From assembly GCA_003221515.1 (NCBI GenBank), contig QHSI01000097.1, positions 1-64,000 on the forward strand: 64,000 nt of DNA. The letters run 5' to 3'. Below the pieces are notes generated by a model. That model saw nothing but the letters and a program-made list of their open reading frames with translations, was not told the DNA's origin and did not search any database. Shown here one piece after another: positions 21,867 through 31,317 of the stretch. A program made the translations under genes and the position numbers. This DNA comes from Candidatus Rokuibacteriota bacterium (lineage in GTDB: Bacteria; Methylomirabilota; Methylomirabilia; Rokubacteriales; CSP1-6). How positions within the stretch are numbered: the stretch's first letter is position 1; each line of letters starts with the position of its first letter.

Positions 21867-21937
21867 TGGCCTGCCTCAACGTCGTGCTCGACCCCGCCGC
21901 GTACCGCAAGAGCGGCCAGGTCTCGATGGCCATCTGA
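21866..21937 (+). CDS. Possible 23-residue micro-ORF
   Basis: An ATG overlapping the LLM stop (ATGA) opens 23 codons, MACLNVVLDPAAYRKSGQVS followed by three more residues, ending seven bases before the glycosyltransferase start. Its tight coupling to both neighbours is the only support. It has no signature of a known peptide precursor and could be a translational coupling leader or a chance frame. Confidence 0.2.
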   Translation: MACLNVVLDPAAYRKSGQVSMAI

Positions 21938-21944
21938 CGGCCGC

Positions 21945-23003
21945 GTGAAGATCACGTTTCTGTGTCCGCATCTCCGCGTCGCCGGAGGCGTGCGCGCGAT
22001 CCTGACCTACGCCGACCGGCTCGCCGCGAGCGGGCACGACGTCGCGGTGGTCGTGGAAGCCAAGGGCCGCGGCCGGGCGCTCTGGCGCTCGCTGACCCAC
22101 GCCGGGCCGGCGTGGGTGCCGGGCTTCCAGGCGCGCGTCGTCTGGGTGAATCGCTGGCGGGCGAACCAGCTCCCCGAGGGCGACGCGGTCGTCGCGACGG
22201 CGTGGCAATCGGCCGCGGCGGTCGCCGCGGCGCCCGCCCGCTGCGGCCGGAAGTTCTACCTCGTCCAGCACTACGAGAGCCTGTACCACGGGACACCGGC
22301 GGCGGTGGACGAGACGTACCGGCTGCCGCTCAGAAAGATCGCGATATCGACGTGGCTCCGCGACATCGTGCGCGAGCGCTTCGACAGTGACGCGGACGTC
22401 CTGGTGACCCCGGTCGACCGAGCGCTGTTCCACCCGGTGCCGGTGCCTCCGGCCCCACAGGGGCCGCGCGTGCTGATGCTCCATCACGAGTATGGCTGGA
22501 AAGGCGTCGCCGACGGCTTCGCCGCGGTCGCGCGCGTGAAGGACCGAGTCCCGAGCGTTCGGCTCGTCGGATTCGGTGTGAAGCCGCCACGAACGCCGGC
22601 CGCGTACGACGAGTTCCACGCGAACCCACCCCAGGGGAAGCTCGCCGCCATCTATAGCGGCTGCGAGATCTACCTGTGCCCCTCGTGGGACGAGGGGCTC
22701 GGCATGCCGTCGATGGAGGCGATGGCGTGCGGCGCCGCGCTCGTCACCTACGACAACGGCGGCTGCCGCGACTACGCTCGCGACGGCGAGACCGCGCTGG
22801 TCGCGGCGCGGCGCGACGTGGCCGATCTCGCCATCAAGCTCGAGCGTCTCGCCGTCGATTCCGCGCTGCGCGCGCGCATCGCGAAGACTGGCTCCGCGTG
22901 GGTGACGACGGCATTCGACTGGGACCGAGCGGTGCGACGGATGGAGGCGATCCTGGCGGCCGGCGCGGTCGCCGGGGACGATCAGGCGCGACGCAGGGCG
23001 TGA
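21945..23003 (+). CDS. Glycosyltransferase, GT4-like
   Basis: A 352-residue GT-B fold glycosyltransferase. The N-terminal domain begins MKITFLCPHLRVAGGVRAIL; the C-terminal nucleotide-sugar domain contains CPSWDEGLGMPSMEAMACGA near residue 245, the conserved EX7E-type region of the GT4 family. The start is GTG 21945. The acceptor is unknown. A second GT and a CelD-like acyltransferase follow within 2 kb, suggesting a small surface-glycan or glycoside function. Its last 22 bases overlap the convergent small gene on the other strand. Confidence 0.85.
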   Translation: MKITFLCPHLRVAGGVRAILTYADRLAASGHDVAVVVEAKGRGRALWRSLTHAGPAWVPGFQARVVWVNRWRANQLPEGDAVVATAWQSAAAVAAAPARCGRKFYLVQHYESLYHGTPAAVDETYRLPLRKIAISTWLRDIVRERFDSDADVLVTPVDRALFHPVPVPPAPQGPRVLMLHHEYGWKGVADGFAAVARVKDRVPSVRLVGFGVKPPRTPAAYDEFHANPPQGKLAAIYSGCEIYLCPSWDEGLGMPSMEAMACGAALVTYDNGGCRDYARDGETALVAARRDVADLAIKLERLAVDSALRARIAKTGSAWVTTAFDWDRAVRRMEAILAAGAVAGDDQARRRA

Positions 23004-23197
23004 GAGCTGGGCTGCGCGAAGGCCGCGGGTGGCCCGAGGCGAGACGCGAGGTTGGCGAGCTCCCGCTCGAGATCGGCGAGGCGCCGCGCCAGGCGGTCGC
23101 GCTCCTCGCGCAGTGACTGCGCCGCCGCCGCCATGTGCTCCGCGAGGCGCCGATCCCCGTCGGCCCGCCGCTTCGTGTCGAGGGGAACGTTGTCCAT
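22982..23197 (-). CDS. Small coiled-coil protein
   Basis: A 71-residue hypothetical protein, MDNVPLDTKRRADGDRRLAE onward. Residues 15-52 form a long amphipathic helix rich in Leu, Arg and Glu with heptad spacing (LREERDRLARRLADLERELA), consistent with a coiled coil. The ATG at 23197 is favoured because a minus-strand TAACAT lies five bases upstream. Its 3' end overlaps the convergent glycosyltransferase gene by 22 bases. I do not recognise a family. Confidence 0.5.
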   Translation of the reverse strand: MDNVPLDTKRRADGDRRLAEHMAAAAQSLREERDRLARRLADLERELANLASRLGPPAAFAQPSSHALRRA

Positions 23198-23351
23198 GGC
23201 CGATGTTACGAGCAAGACCGATGCCGAATGCCGAAGCCTTGTCCGCCGCAAGTTTCTGGGAAATCGGAAATCCGGAAGGCCGCACACACTGTCACAATGG
23301 TGCCGGCCGGACGGTCACGCTGACACGCCCGAACCCCCTTTGACCGCATGC

Positions 23352-23357
23352 TAGAAT
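23352..23357 (+). promoter_or_regulatory. -10 element before the FmdB-like gene
   Basis: TAGAAT ends nine bases before the ATG at 23367, with no ribosome-binding site between, consistent with a leaderless mRNA. A TTGACC at 23340-23345 is too close to serve as its -35. Confidence 0.4.
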
Positions 23358-23366
23358 CGGCGCGAG

Positions 23367-23744
23367 ATGCCGATCTACGAGTACGAATGCCACGACTGCC
23401 GCCGGCAAGTGAGCCTGCTCGTGCTCCGGCCGTCGGCGGCGCCCCCGCCGACGTGCCCGCGCTGTGGTGGCTCCGCGCTCTCGCGCCTGATGTCCCGCTT
23501 CGCCACCGTGAAATCGGAGGAGGCCCGGCTCGATTCGCTGGCCGACTCGTCGAATTACGGCGACCTCGACGAGGACAACCCGGCGAGCGTGGCCAAGTTC
23601 ATGAAGAAGATGGGGCAGGAGTTCGGGGACGATCTCGGCGACGATTTCGAGTCCGCCATGGACGAGGCGATGGCCGAGGGCGAGGGCGGCGGGGAGCCCG
23701 ACGCCGAATCCACGGGCGCCTCGGAAGCGTCCGATCAATTGTGA
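23367..23744 (+). CDS. FmdB-family zinc ribbon protein
   Basis: A 125-residue protein with an N-terminal FmdB/CxxC zinc ribbon: MPIYEYECHDCRR and later CPRCGG provide the four cysteines. The second half is acidic, ending in a Glu/Gly/Asp-rich tail after DDLGDDFESAMDEAMAEGEG. FmdB-like proteins are called putative regulators but their role is poorly known. The stop overlaps the GTG of the following acyltransferase gene (GTGA). Confidence 0.85.
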   Translation: MPIYEYECHDCRRQVSLLVLRPSAAPPPTCPRCGGSALSRLMSRFATVKSEEARLDSLADSSNYGDLDEDNPASVAKFMKKMGQEFGDDLGDDFESAMDEAMAEGEGGGEPDAESTGASEASDQL

Positions 23745-24721
23745 AAGTCCAGGCGCATGACTCCTTCGACGCGGTGGGGGCGTCGGCGTGGGATGGACTT
23801 GTGGGGGCGACCCGCCTGCGCTCACCGTTTCTGTCCTGGACCTGGCAGCACGAATGGGCGCGGGCGTTTGCGCCCGATCGCCGGGTTGAAATCCGCGTCG
23901 TCCAGGACGACGGGGGGCACCTGGTGGCGCTCCTGCCGCTCTATGAAGACTCGCCAGGAGTCATGAGAATGATCGGCGGAGCCGACGTCTCCGACTATCT
24001 CGACCTGATTGCGGTGGAAGGGCGAGAGGAGGAGGCGTGGGCGGCCCTGCTCCAGTCCCGTGGGACCGAGCGCGTCGAGTGGCGCCTGCACGCGGTGCCG
24101 GCGGCGTCGGCCACGGTGGCCGCGCTGCCGCGGCTCGCCGAGGCATCTGGTCTCGCCGTGTCAGCCACGGTGGAGGAGCGATGTCCCGTGCTCGCCCTAC
24201 CGCGGTCGTGGGAGACCTACCTCGCCAGCCTGTCCGGGAAGCACCGTCACGAGCTCCAGCGCAAGATGCGACGTCTCGAACGCGAAGCCCCTGAGGCGCG
24301 CGTGTCCTCCGCCGGCGATCCGGCCGAGGTCGGGGCGCGCCTGAGCCAGTTCCTGGTCCTCCACCGGCGCTCGCGCGTGGGCAAGGCGCGCTTCATGGAC
24401 GAACGCATGGAAGGTTTCTTCCGGCGGGTCCTCGCTGCCCTGGCCGCTCGCGACGGAGCGCGGGTATGGCTGCTGGAGACGGCGGCTGGCCCCATCGCGT
24501 CGTTCATCACGCTCGAGTGGGACGGCACGGTCGGCCTCTACAACTCGGGATTCGATCCCCAGCGGGCAGCCCTCTCGCCGGGCGTGGTCCTCCTCACGCA
24601 CCTGGTGCGGGACGCGATCGAGCGGTCCAAGCGCACGTTCGATTTCCTCCGCGGCGAAGAGCGCTACAAGTTCGAGTTCGGTCCCGTCCCCGAGCCGGTC
24701 TACGCGGTGACGATCGCATGA
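23741..24721 (+). CDS. CelD/BcsL-like GNAT acyltransferase
   Basis: A 326-residue protein of the GNAT superfamily branch called CelD/BcsL (acetyltransferase_6). SPFLSWTWQHEWARAF near residue 27 is the conserved start of that family, and GKHRHELQRKMRRLERE near residue 165 plus FDFLRGEERYKFEFG near residue 302 mark the C-terminal acyltransferase fold. Members are found in exopolysaccharide clusters. It is flanked by two glycosyltransferases, consistent with acylation of a glycan, though that is inference. It starts at GTG 23741 inside the fmdB stop. Confidence 0.8.
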   Translation: MKVQAHDSFDAVGASAWDGLVGATRLRSPFLSWTWQHEWARAFAPDRRVEIRVVQDDGGHLVALLPLYEDSPGVMRMIGGADVSDYLDLIAVEGREEEAWAALLQSRGTERVEWRLHAVPAASATVAALPRLAEASGLAVSATVEERCPVLALPRSWETYLASLSGKHRHELQRKMRRLEREAPEARVSSAGDPAEVGARLSQFLVLHRRSRVGKARFMDERMEGFFRRVLAALAARDGARVWLLETAAGPIASFITLEWDGTVGLYNSGFDPQRAALSPGVVLLTHLVRDAIERSKRTFDFLRGEERYKFEFGPVPEPVYAVTIA

Positions 24722-25974
24722 GCCTGCACGTCGCGATGCTCAGCGTGCATACCTGTCCGCTCGCCGCGCTCGGCGGCAAGGAGACGGGCGGGATGAACGT
24801 CTACGTGCGCGAGGTGTCGCGCGAGCTCGGGCGCATGGGCGTGTCGGTCGACGTCTTCACGCGCTCGCAGAACTCGGCGATCCCGCGCGTGGTGGCGCTG
24901 GGCGAGCTGGCCCGCGTGATCCACCTGCCGGCCGGCGCCGAGGCGCCGATGATGCGCGAGCGGATCCACGAGCACCTCGACGAGTTCGTCGACGGCGTCG
25001 AGGCGTGGCGCATCGCGCGATCCATCGACTACAACCTGATCCACGCCCACTACTGGCTGTCCGGCGTCGCGGCGCTCACGCTCAAGGCGCGGTGGTCCGT
25101 GCCCATACTCCAGATGTTCCACACCCTCGGGCGGCTGAAGAACCGTGTGGCCCGGAGCGCGGCGGAGCTGGAGCCGCAGGTCCGGCTCGACGAGGAAGTG
25201 CGCATCGTCGGCGCCGCGGACCGGATCGTGGCCGCCAACGTCGTCGAGCGCGCGCAGCTCATCGCCGACTACGGGGCGCGCGCGGCGCAGATCGCGACGA
25301 TCCCGTGCGGCGTCGACACGGATCTGTTCACGCCCGGCGATCGCGCCGAGGCGCGGCGACGGCTCGACCTCGACAACCGGCCGGTGCTGCTCTGGGTCGG
25401 CCGTATCGCGCCGATCAAAGGGCTCGACACGCTCCTCGACGCCGTGGCGCGGCTGCGGGCGGCCGGTCAAGAGTCGCGACTGCTCATCGTGGGCGGCGAG
25501 GCCGACGATCCCGCGAACGGCCACGAGGCGTCGCTCCGCCAGCGGATCACGCGCCTGTCGCTCGAGCAGTCCGTGCGCTTCATCGGCCCGCAGCCCCAGA
25601 GCGTGCTGCCCACGTACTATGTCGCCGCCGACGTGACCGTGCTGCCCTCCTACTACGAATCGTTCGGCATGGTCGCCCTCGAGGCGATGGCGTGCGGGAG
25701 TCCCGTGATCGCCTCGCGCGTCGGCGGTCTGGTCACGACCGTTCGCGACGGCGTCACCGGCTTTCTCGTGCCCGAAGGCGACGTCGCCGCGCTGGCCGAG
25801 CGCATCGGCAGCCTCACCGCCGACGCGGACCTGCGCTGGCGCATGGGGCGCGAGGGCGTGCGCTGGGCGGCCCAGCACCGCTGGCCGTGCGTGGCCGAGG
25901 CGGTGTGCCGGGAGTACGCCTCGCTGGAAGAACGCGCCGAGGCCCACCTGGCCGCCGCGCGCTGCCGCGAGTAG
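24718..25974 (+). CDS. Glycosyltransferase, GT4 (MshA / sucrose-synthase-like)
   Basis: A 418-residue GT-B enzyme. LGGKETGGMNVYVREVSREL at residues 18-37 is the donor-loop motif shared by MshA and sucrose-phosphate synthases, IPCGVDTDLFTPG near residue 197 and the EX7E region ESFGMVALEAMACGSPVIAS near residue 312 are standard. Such enzymes transfer a sugar from UDP- or GDP-sugars. Mycothiol genes are not seen nearby, so an MshA role is not claimed. The ATG overlaps the preceding stop by four bases. Confidence 0.88.
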   Translation: MSLHVAMLSVHTCPLAALGGKETGGMNVYVREVSRELGRMGVSVDVFTRSQNSAIPRVVALGELARVIHLPAGAEAPMMRERIHEHLDEFVDGVEAWRIARSIDYNLIHAHYWLSGVAALTLKARWSVPILQMFHTLGRLKNRVARSAAELEPQVRLDEEVRIVGAADRIVAANVVERAQLIADYGARAAQIATIPCGVDTDLFTPGDRAEARRRLDLDNRPVLLWVGRIAPIKGLDTLLDAVARLRAAGQESRLLIVGGEADDPANGHEASLRQRITRLSLEQSVRFIGPQPQSVLPTYYVAADVTVLPSYYESFGMVALEAMACGSPVIASRVGGLVTTVRDGVTGFLVPEGDVAALAERIGSLTADADLRWRMGREGVRWAAQHRWPCVAEAVCREYASLEERAEAHLAAARCRE

Positions 25975-25997
25975 CACAGCCGCGCGCGACCGCGTGC

Positions 25998-26003
25998 TAC
26001 ACT
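25998..26003 (+). promoter_or_regulatory. -10 element of a leaderless promoter for the peptide transporter
   Basis: TACACT ends eight bases before GTG 26012, and no ribosome-binding site lies between. This would place the transcript start at the start codon of the first transporter gene. Confidence 0.4.
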
Positions 26004-26011
26004 CCGCCGGC

Positions 26012-27018
<1,007 letters not shown>

Positions 27019-27022
<4 letters not shown>

Positions 27023-27999
27023 CGGGGGACGTCCCGCTCCTCGAGGTCCGGAATCTCGTGAAGCACTTTCACGTCGGTGGCGGGCTCTTCGGCGGGCGCG
27101 CCGGCATCGTCCGCGCGGTCGAGGGCGTGAGCTTCGAGATCCGCCGGGGAGAGACGCTCGGGCTCGTCGGCGAGTCGGGCTGCGGCAAGACGACGGTCGG
27201 CCGGTGCCTGCTCCAGCTCGAGCGGCCGACGAGCGGCCAGGTCCTGTTCGAGGGGCGCGAGCTCACGACCCTCGGTGACGAGGAGCTGCGACCGATCCGC
27301 CGGCGCGTGCAGGTGATCTTCCAGGATCCGTACAGCTCGCTCAATCCGCGGATGACCGTCGGTCAGATCCTCGCCGAGCCCCTGATGGTCCACGGGATCG
27401 TCGTCGACCGCGAGCGGCGCGCCGCGCGCGTGCGCGAGTTGCTGTCCCACGTAGGGCTCCTCCCACAGCACGCGCACCGTTACCCGCACCAGCTCTCCGG
27501 CGGTCAGCGCCAGCGGGTGGGGATCGCGCGGGCGCTGGCGGTCGAGCCTGCGCTGATCATCTGCGACGAGCCGGTATCGGCCCTCGACGTCTCGATCCAG
27601 GCGCAGATCATAAATTTACTCGAGGACCTGCAGGCCGGCTTCGGGCTGACCTATCTCTTCGTCGCCCACGACCTTTCGGTGGTGCGCCACATCTCCGATC
27701 GCGTGGCCGTCATGTATCTTGGCCGGATCGTCGAGATCACCGACCGCAAGTCTCTCTACGACGTCCCGCGCCACCCGTACACGAAGGCGCTCCTGTCGGC
27801 GGTGCCCATTCCGGATCCGGCGCTGGAGGCGGAGCGCGAGCGAGTCGTCCTCGGCGGCGAGGTGCCGAGCCCGCTCAATCCGCCGGCCGGCTGCGCCTTC
27901 CATCCGCGCTGTCCGATCGCCATCGACCGCTGCCGCGAGGCGTTGCCGGAGCTCCGCGAGATCACGACGGGCCACCGCGCGGCCTGCATCCTGGCTTGA
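27019..27999 (+). CDS. Oligopeptide ABC transporter ATPase (DppF/OppF type)
   Basis: A 326-residue partner ATPase. Walker [10 protein letters not shown], the [18 protein letters not shown] segment typical of OppF/DppF, signature [15 protein letters not shown], Walker [19 protein letters not shown], and the C-terminal [15 protein letters not shown] oligopeptide domain are all present. The ATG at 27019 overlaps the previous stop by four bases. A GC-rich hairpin lies after its stop and before the binding-protein gene. Confidence 0.93.
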
Positions 28000-28035
28000 C
28001 TCGCCGCGCCGGGTCCGTGCCTAATGCAGAAACCG

Positions 28036-28050
28036 CGCGCCGTCGGCGCG
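28036..28050 (+). terminator. GC-rich hairpin between ATPase and binding-protein genes
   Basis: CGCGCCG and CGGCGCG form a near-perfect palindrome followed by AGTTCTCT. It lies in the 83-base gap after the second ATPase. It could be a weak terminator or an mRNA-stability hairpin giving different levels of ATPase and binding protein. No long T-run is present. Confidence 0.3.
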
Positions 28051-28082
28051 AGTTCTCTAGCAAATCCCTGGAGGGACGATCG

Positions 28083-29681
28083 ATGCGACGCTACCTGCCC
28101 ATCGTCGTGATCGCTATCCTGACCGCGGCGCTGGCCGGCCCGGCCGTGGCTCAGGACAAACCCCGATACGGAGGTGAGCTGATCTTCGCGGTGCCGTCGG
28201 AGCCGCCGTCCTACGACGGCCACCGGGAAGAGACCTTCGGCGTCATCCATCCGATGGCGCCCCACTACAACACCCTGCTGCGCACCGACCCCAACGACAA
28301 GACCGGCACGAAGCTCGTCGGTGATCTGGCCGAGTCGTGGACCATGGCGAAGGACGGCCGCACCTATACGTTCAAGCTGCGCAAGGGCGTCAAGTTCCAC
28401 GACGGCAGCGAGATGACGTCGGCCGACGTCAAGGCCTCGTACGACAAGATCATCTTCCCGCCCCAGGGGGTCGCCTCCGACCGCCAGGGGCAGTACGTCG
28501 TCGTCGAGGCGGTGCAGGCGCCCGATCCGTACACGGTCGTGTTCCGGCTCAAGTGGCCCGCGGCCTCCCTCCTGGCCTCGATCGGGTCGCCGTGGAACTG
28601 GATCTACAAAGCCGACATCCTGGCCAAGGACGTGCGGTGGTACGAGAAGAACGTGATGGGAACAGGCCCCTTCACGTTCGTGGAGCACGTGAAGGGTTCC
28701 CACTGGGTCGGCAAGAAGAACCCCAACTACTGGGACAAGGGCAAGCCGTACCTGGACGGCTATCGCGCGGTCTTCATCAGGGACTCGGCGGCGCAGGTGG
28801 CCGCGGTGCGCGGCGAGCGGGCCCACATCCAGTTCCGGGGCTTCTCGCCGTCGGAGCGTGACAGCCTCGTGCAGGCCCTCGGCCCCAAGATCACGGTCCA
28901 GGACAGCCCGTGGGACTGCGTCCTGCTGGTCGCCATGAACCACGAGAAGAAGCCCTTCGACGACAAGCGGGTCCGCCGCGCGCTCTCGCTGGCGCTCGAC
29001 CGCTACCAGGGCTCGCAGGCGCTGTCGAAGATCGCCGTCGTCAAGGAAGTCGCGGGCGTCCAGGTGCCGGGAACGCCCTACGCTACGCCGCCGGCGGAAC
29101 TCGAGAAGCTCGCCGGGTACAGCCGCGACATCGCCAAGTCGCGGGCCGAAGCCAAGCGGCTCCTCAAGGAGGCAGGCGTTCCCGACGGCTTCGGGTTCAC
29201 CTTCAAGAATCGCGGCATCCCCATGCCCTACGAGCCGGTCGGCGTGTGGCTGATCGACCAGTGGCGGCAGATCGGGCTCAACGTCAGGCAGGAGGTCGTC
29301 GAGGCGGCCCAGTACTACGGGCAGGTCCTGCGGCCCGGCAACTACGAGGTCGCCATGGACTTTCAGTGCGGATACATCGTCGAGCCGGACCTCGACATCT
29401 ACAAGTTCCAGTCCAAGGAGATCAGCCCGGCGAACTACAGCCGCTACACGGACAAGACCCTCGACGAACTGTTCCTCAAGCAGGGCCGGGCGGGGGACGC
29501 CGAGGAGCGGAAGAAGTACATTCGCGAGTTCGAGAAGCGGCTGCTGGACGACGAGGTCCACTATTTCTACACGCTCCAGTGGCACCGGATCATCCCGCAC
29601 AGCTCGAAGGTGAAGGGCTGGACCATCACGCCGAGCCACTACCTGAACCAGCAGCTCGACGCGGTGTGGCTCACGGAGTAA
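28083..29681 (+). CDS. Peptide ABC transporter binding protein 1 (SBP family 5)
   Basis: A 532-residue family 5 binding protein. The signal peptide (MRRYLPIVVIAILTAALAGP) is cut near AVAQ. TDPNDKTGTKLVGDLAESW, LRKGVKFHDGSEMTSADVKA and FDDKRVRRALSLALDR are conserved family 5 stretches. GGAGGG ends nine bases before the ATG. The next gene encodes a close paralogue; long blocks such as WIYKADILAKDVRWYEKNVM are identical in both. Ligand unknown (oligopeptides, or other solutes for this family). Confidence 0.93.
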   Translation: MRRYLPIVVIAILTAALAGPAVAQDKPRYGGELIFAVPSEPPSYDGHREETFGVIHPMAPHYNTLLRTDPNDKTGTKLVGDLAESWTMAKDGRTYTFKLRKGVKFHDGSEMTSADVKASYDKIIFPPQGVASDRQGQYVVVEAVQAPDPYTVVFRLKWPAASLLASIGSPWNWIYKADILAKDVRWYEKNVMGTGPFTFVEHVKGSHWVGKKNPNYWDKGKPYLDGYRAVFIRDSAAQVAAVRGERAHIQFRGFSPSERDSLVQALGPKITVQDSPWDCVLLVAMNHEKKPFDDKRVRRALSLALDRYQGSQALSKIAVVKEVAGVQVPGTPYATPPAELEKLAGYSRDIAKSRAEAKRLLKEAGVPDGFGFTFKNRGIPMPYEPVGVWLIDQWRQIGLNVRQEVVEAAQYYGQVLRPGNYEVAMDFQCGYIVEPDLDIYKFQSKEISPANYSRYTDKTLDELFLKQGRAGDAEERKKYIREFEKRLLDDEVHYFYTLQWHRIIPHSSKVKGWTITPSHYLNQQLDAVWLTE

Positions 29682-29685
29682 CGCC

Positions 29686-31302
29686 ATGACCGACATCGGC
29701 GTCGCACCATGGCGTTCGATCCCGGCGATCCTGCTTCTGCTCGCCGGCCTGGTGTTCATCGGGCCGGCGGCCGCTCAGGTCAAGCCGCGGTACGGCGGGG
29801 AGCTGATCCTCGCCGTGCCGTCGGAGATGCCCTCGTACGACGGCCACCGGGAGGGGACCTTCGGGATGGTCCATCCGCTGGCGCCGCACTACAACACGCT
29901 GCTGAAGACCGACCCCAACGATCGGACCGGAACCAAGATCGTCAGCGACCTCGCCGAGTCGTGGACGATCTCGTCCGACGGACGCGTCTACACCCTCAAG
30001 CTCCGGCGCGGCGTGAAGTTTCACGACGGCGCCGAGCTGAGCTCACGCGACGTCAAGGCGTCGTACGACAAGATCGTCTTCCCGCCGCCGAACGTGGGAT
30101 CCATGCGCAAGGGCCAGTACACCAACATCGAGGCGATCGAGGCGCCGGATGCGTCGACGATCGTGTTCCGCCTCAAGTGGCCCCAGGCTTCGTTCCTGGC
30201 GTCGCTGGCCTCGCCGTACAACTGGATCTACAAGGCCGACATCCTCGCCAAGGACGTGCGGTGGTACGAGAAGAACGTGATGGGCACGGGTCCCTTCACG
30301 TTCGTCGAGCACGTGAAAGGCTCGCACTGGGTCGGCAAGAAGAACCCCAACTACTGGGACAAGGGCAAGCCGTACCTCGACGGGTACCGCGCGATCTTCA
30401 TGAAGGACTCGGCGGCGCAGGTCGCCGCCGTCCGCGCCGAGCGCGCGCACATCCAGTTCCGGGGCTTCGCGCCCGCCGAGCGCGACAGCCTCGTCGCCGC
30501 GCTGGGCAAGAAGATCACCGTGCAGGAGAGCCCGTGGGACTGCGCGGCCTGGGTGGCGATCAACCAGGAAAAGAAGCCCTTCGACGACAAGCGTGTCCGC
30601 CGGGCCCTGACCCTCGCCCTGGATCGCCATCAGGCGTCGCGGGCCCTGTCCAAAATCGCCGTCGTGAAGGAAGTCGCCGGCGTGCAGGTGCCGGGCACGC
30701 CCTATGCGACGCCGCCGGACGAGCTCGAGAAGCTCGCCGGGTACGGACGCGACATCAAGAAGTCGCGGGCCGAGGCTCGCCGGCTCCTCCGAGAGGCCGG
30801 GGTCCCCGACGGCTTCGCCTTCACGTTCACAAACCGGGGGCTGCCGATGCCCTACGAGCCGGTCGGGATCTGGCTGATCGACCAGTGGCGCCAGATCGGG
30901 CTCAACGCGACCATGGTCACGATCGAAGCCTCCCAGCACGTGAACGAGCTGCGGGCCGGCAACTTCACGGTCTCCAGCGACGCCCAGTGCGGCTACGCGG
31001 TCGAGCCCGATCTCGACCTCGCCAAGTTCCAGTCCAAGGAGATCAGCCACAACAACTACGGCCGCTACACCGACAAGGTGCTCGACGACCTTTACCAGAA
31101 ACAGAACCGCGCCACCGATCCCGAAGAACGCAAGCGATACGTCCGGGAGTTCGAGCGTCGGCTCCTCGACGAGGAGGTGCACACGTTCATCACGCTCCAG
31201 TGGCATCGCATCGTCCCCCACAGCGCCAAGGTCAGGGGCTGGACGATCACGCCGAGCCACTACCTCAACCAGCAGCTCGACGCGGTGTGGCTGGCCGAGT
31301 AG
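29686..31302 (+). CDS. Peptide ABC transporter binding protein 2, tandem paralogue
   Basis: A 538-residue family 5 binding protein starting four bases after the first one ends. A hydrophobic signal (residues 12-31, cleavage near AAAQ) precedes a mature part closely matching its neighbour, for example TGPFTFVEHVKGSHWVGKKN. Differences concentrate in the ligand-contact half (TIEASQHVNELRAGNFTVSS versus VVEAAQYYGQVLRPGNYEVA), as expected for a duplicated protein with altered specificity. Both could feed the same permease pair. Confidence 0.93.
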   Translation: MTDIGVAPWRSIPAILLLLAGLVFIGPAAAQVKPRYGGELILAVPSEMPSYDGHREGTFGMVHPLAPHYNTLLKTDPNDRTGTKIVSDLAESWTISSDGRVYTLKLRRGVKFHDGAELSSRDVKASYDKIVFPPPNVGSMRKGQYTNIEAIEAPDASTIVFRLKWPQASFLASLASPYNWIYKADILAKDVRWYEKNVMGTGPFTFVEHVKGSHWVGKKNPNYWDKGKPYLDGYRAIFMKDSAAQVAAVRAERAHIQFRGFAPAERDSLVAALGKKITVQESPWDCAAWVAINQEKKPFDDKRVRRALTLALDRHQASRALSKIAVVKEVAGVQVPGTPYATPPDELEKLAGYGRDIKKSRAEARRLLREAGVPDGFAFTFTNRGLPMPYEPVGIWLIDQWRQIGLNATMVTIEASQHVNELRAGNFTVSSDAQCGYAVEPDLDLAKFQSKEISHNNYGRYTDKVLDDLYQKQNRATDPEERKRYVREFERRLLDEEVHTFITLQWHRIVPHSAKVRGWTITPSHYLNQQLDAVWLAE

Positions 31303-31317
31303 CGGGCGGCTGACGGT

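Noticed and set aside
21866-21937. Mycofactocin or PQQ-type precursor peptide linked to the LLM oxidoreductase
   Set aside because: The peptide lacks the conserved C-terminal motif of such precursors and no radical-SAM maturase is nearby.
27756-29759. Minus-strand open frame of 667 codons opposite the first peptide-binding protein
   Set aside because: Antisense shadow in GC-rich DNA; composition unlike a protein.
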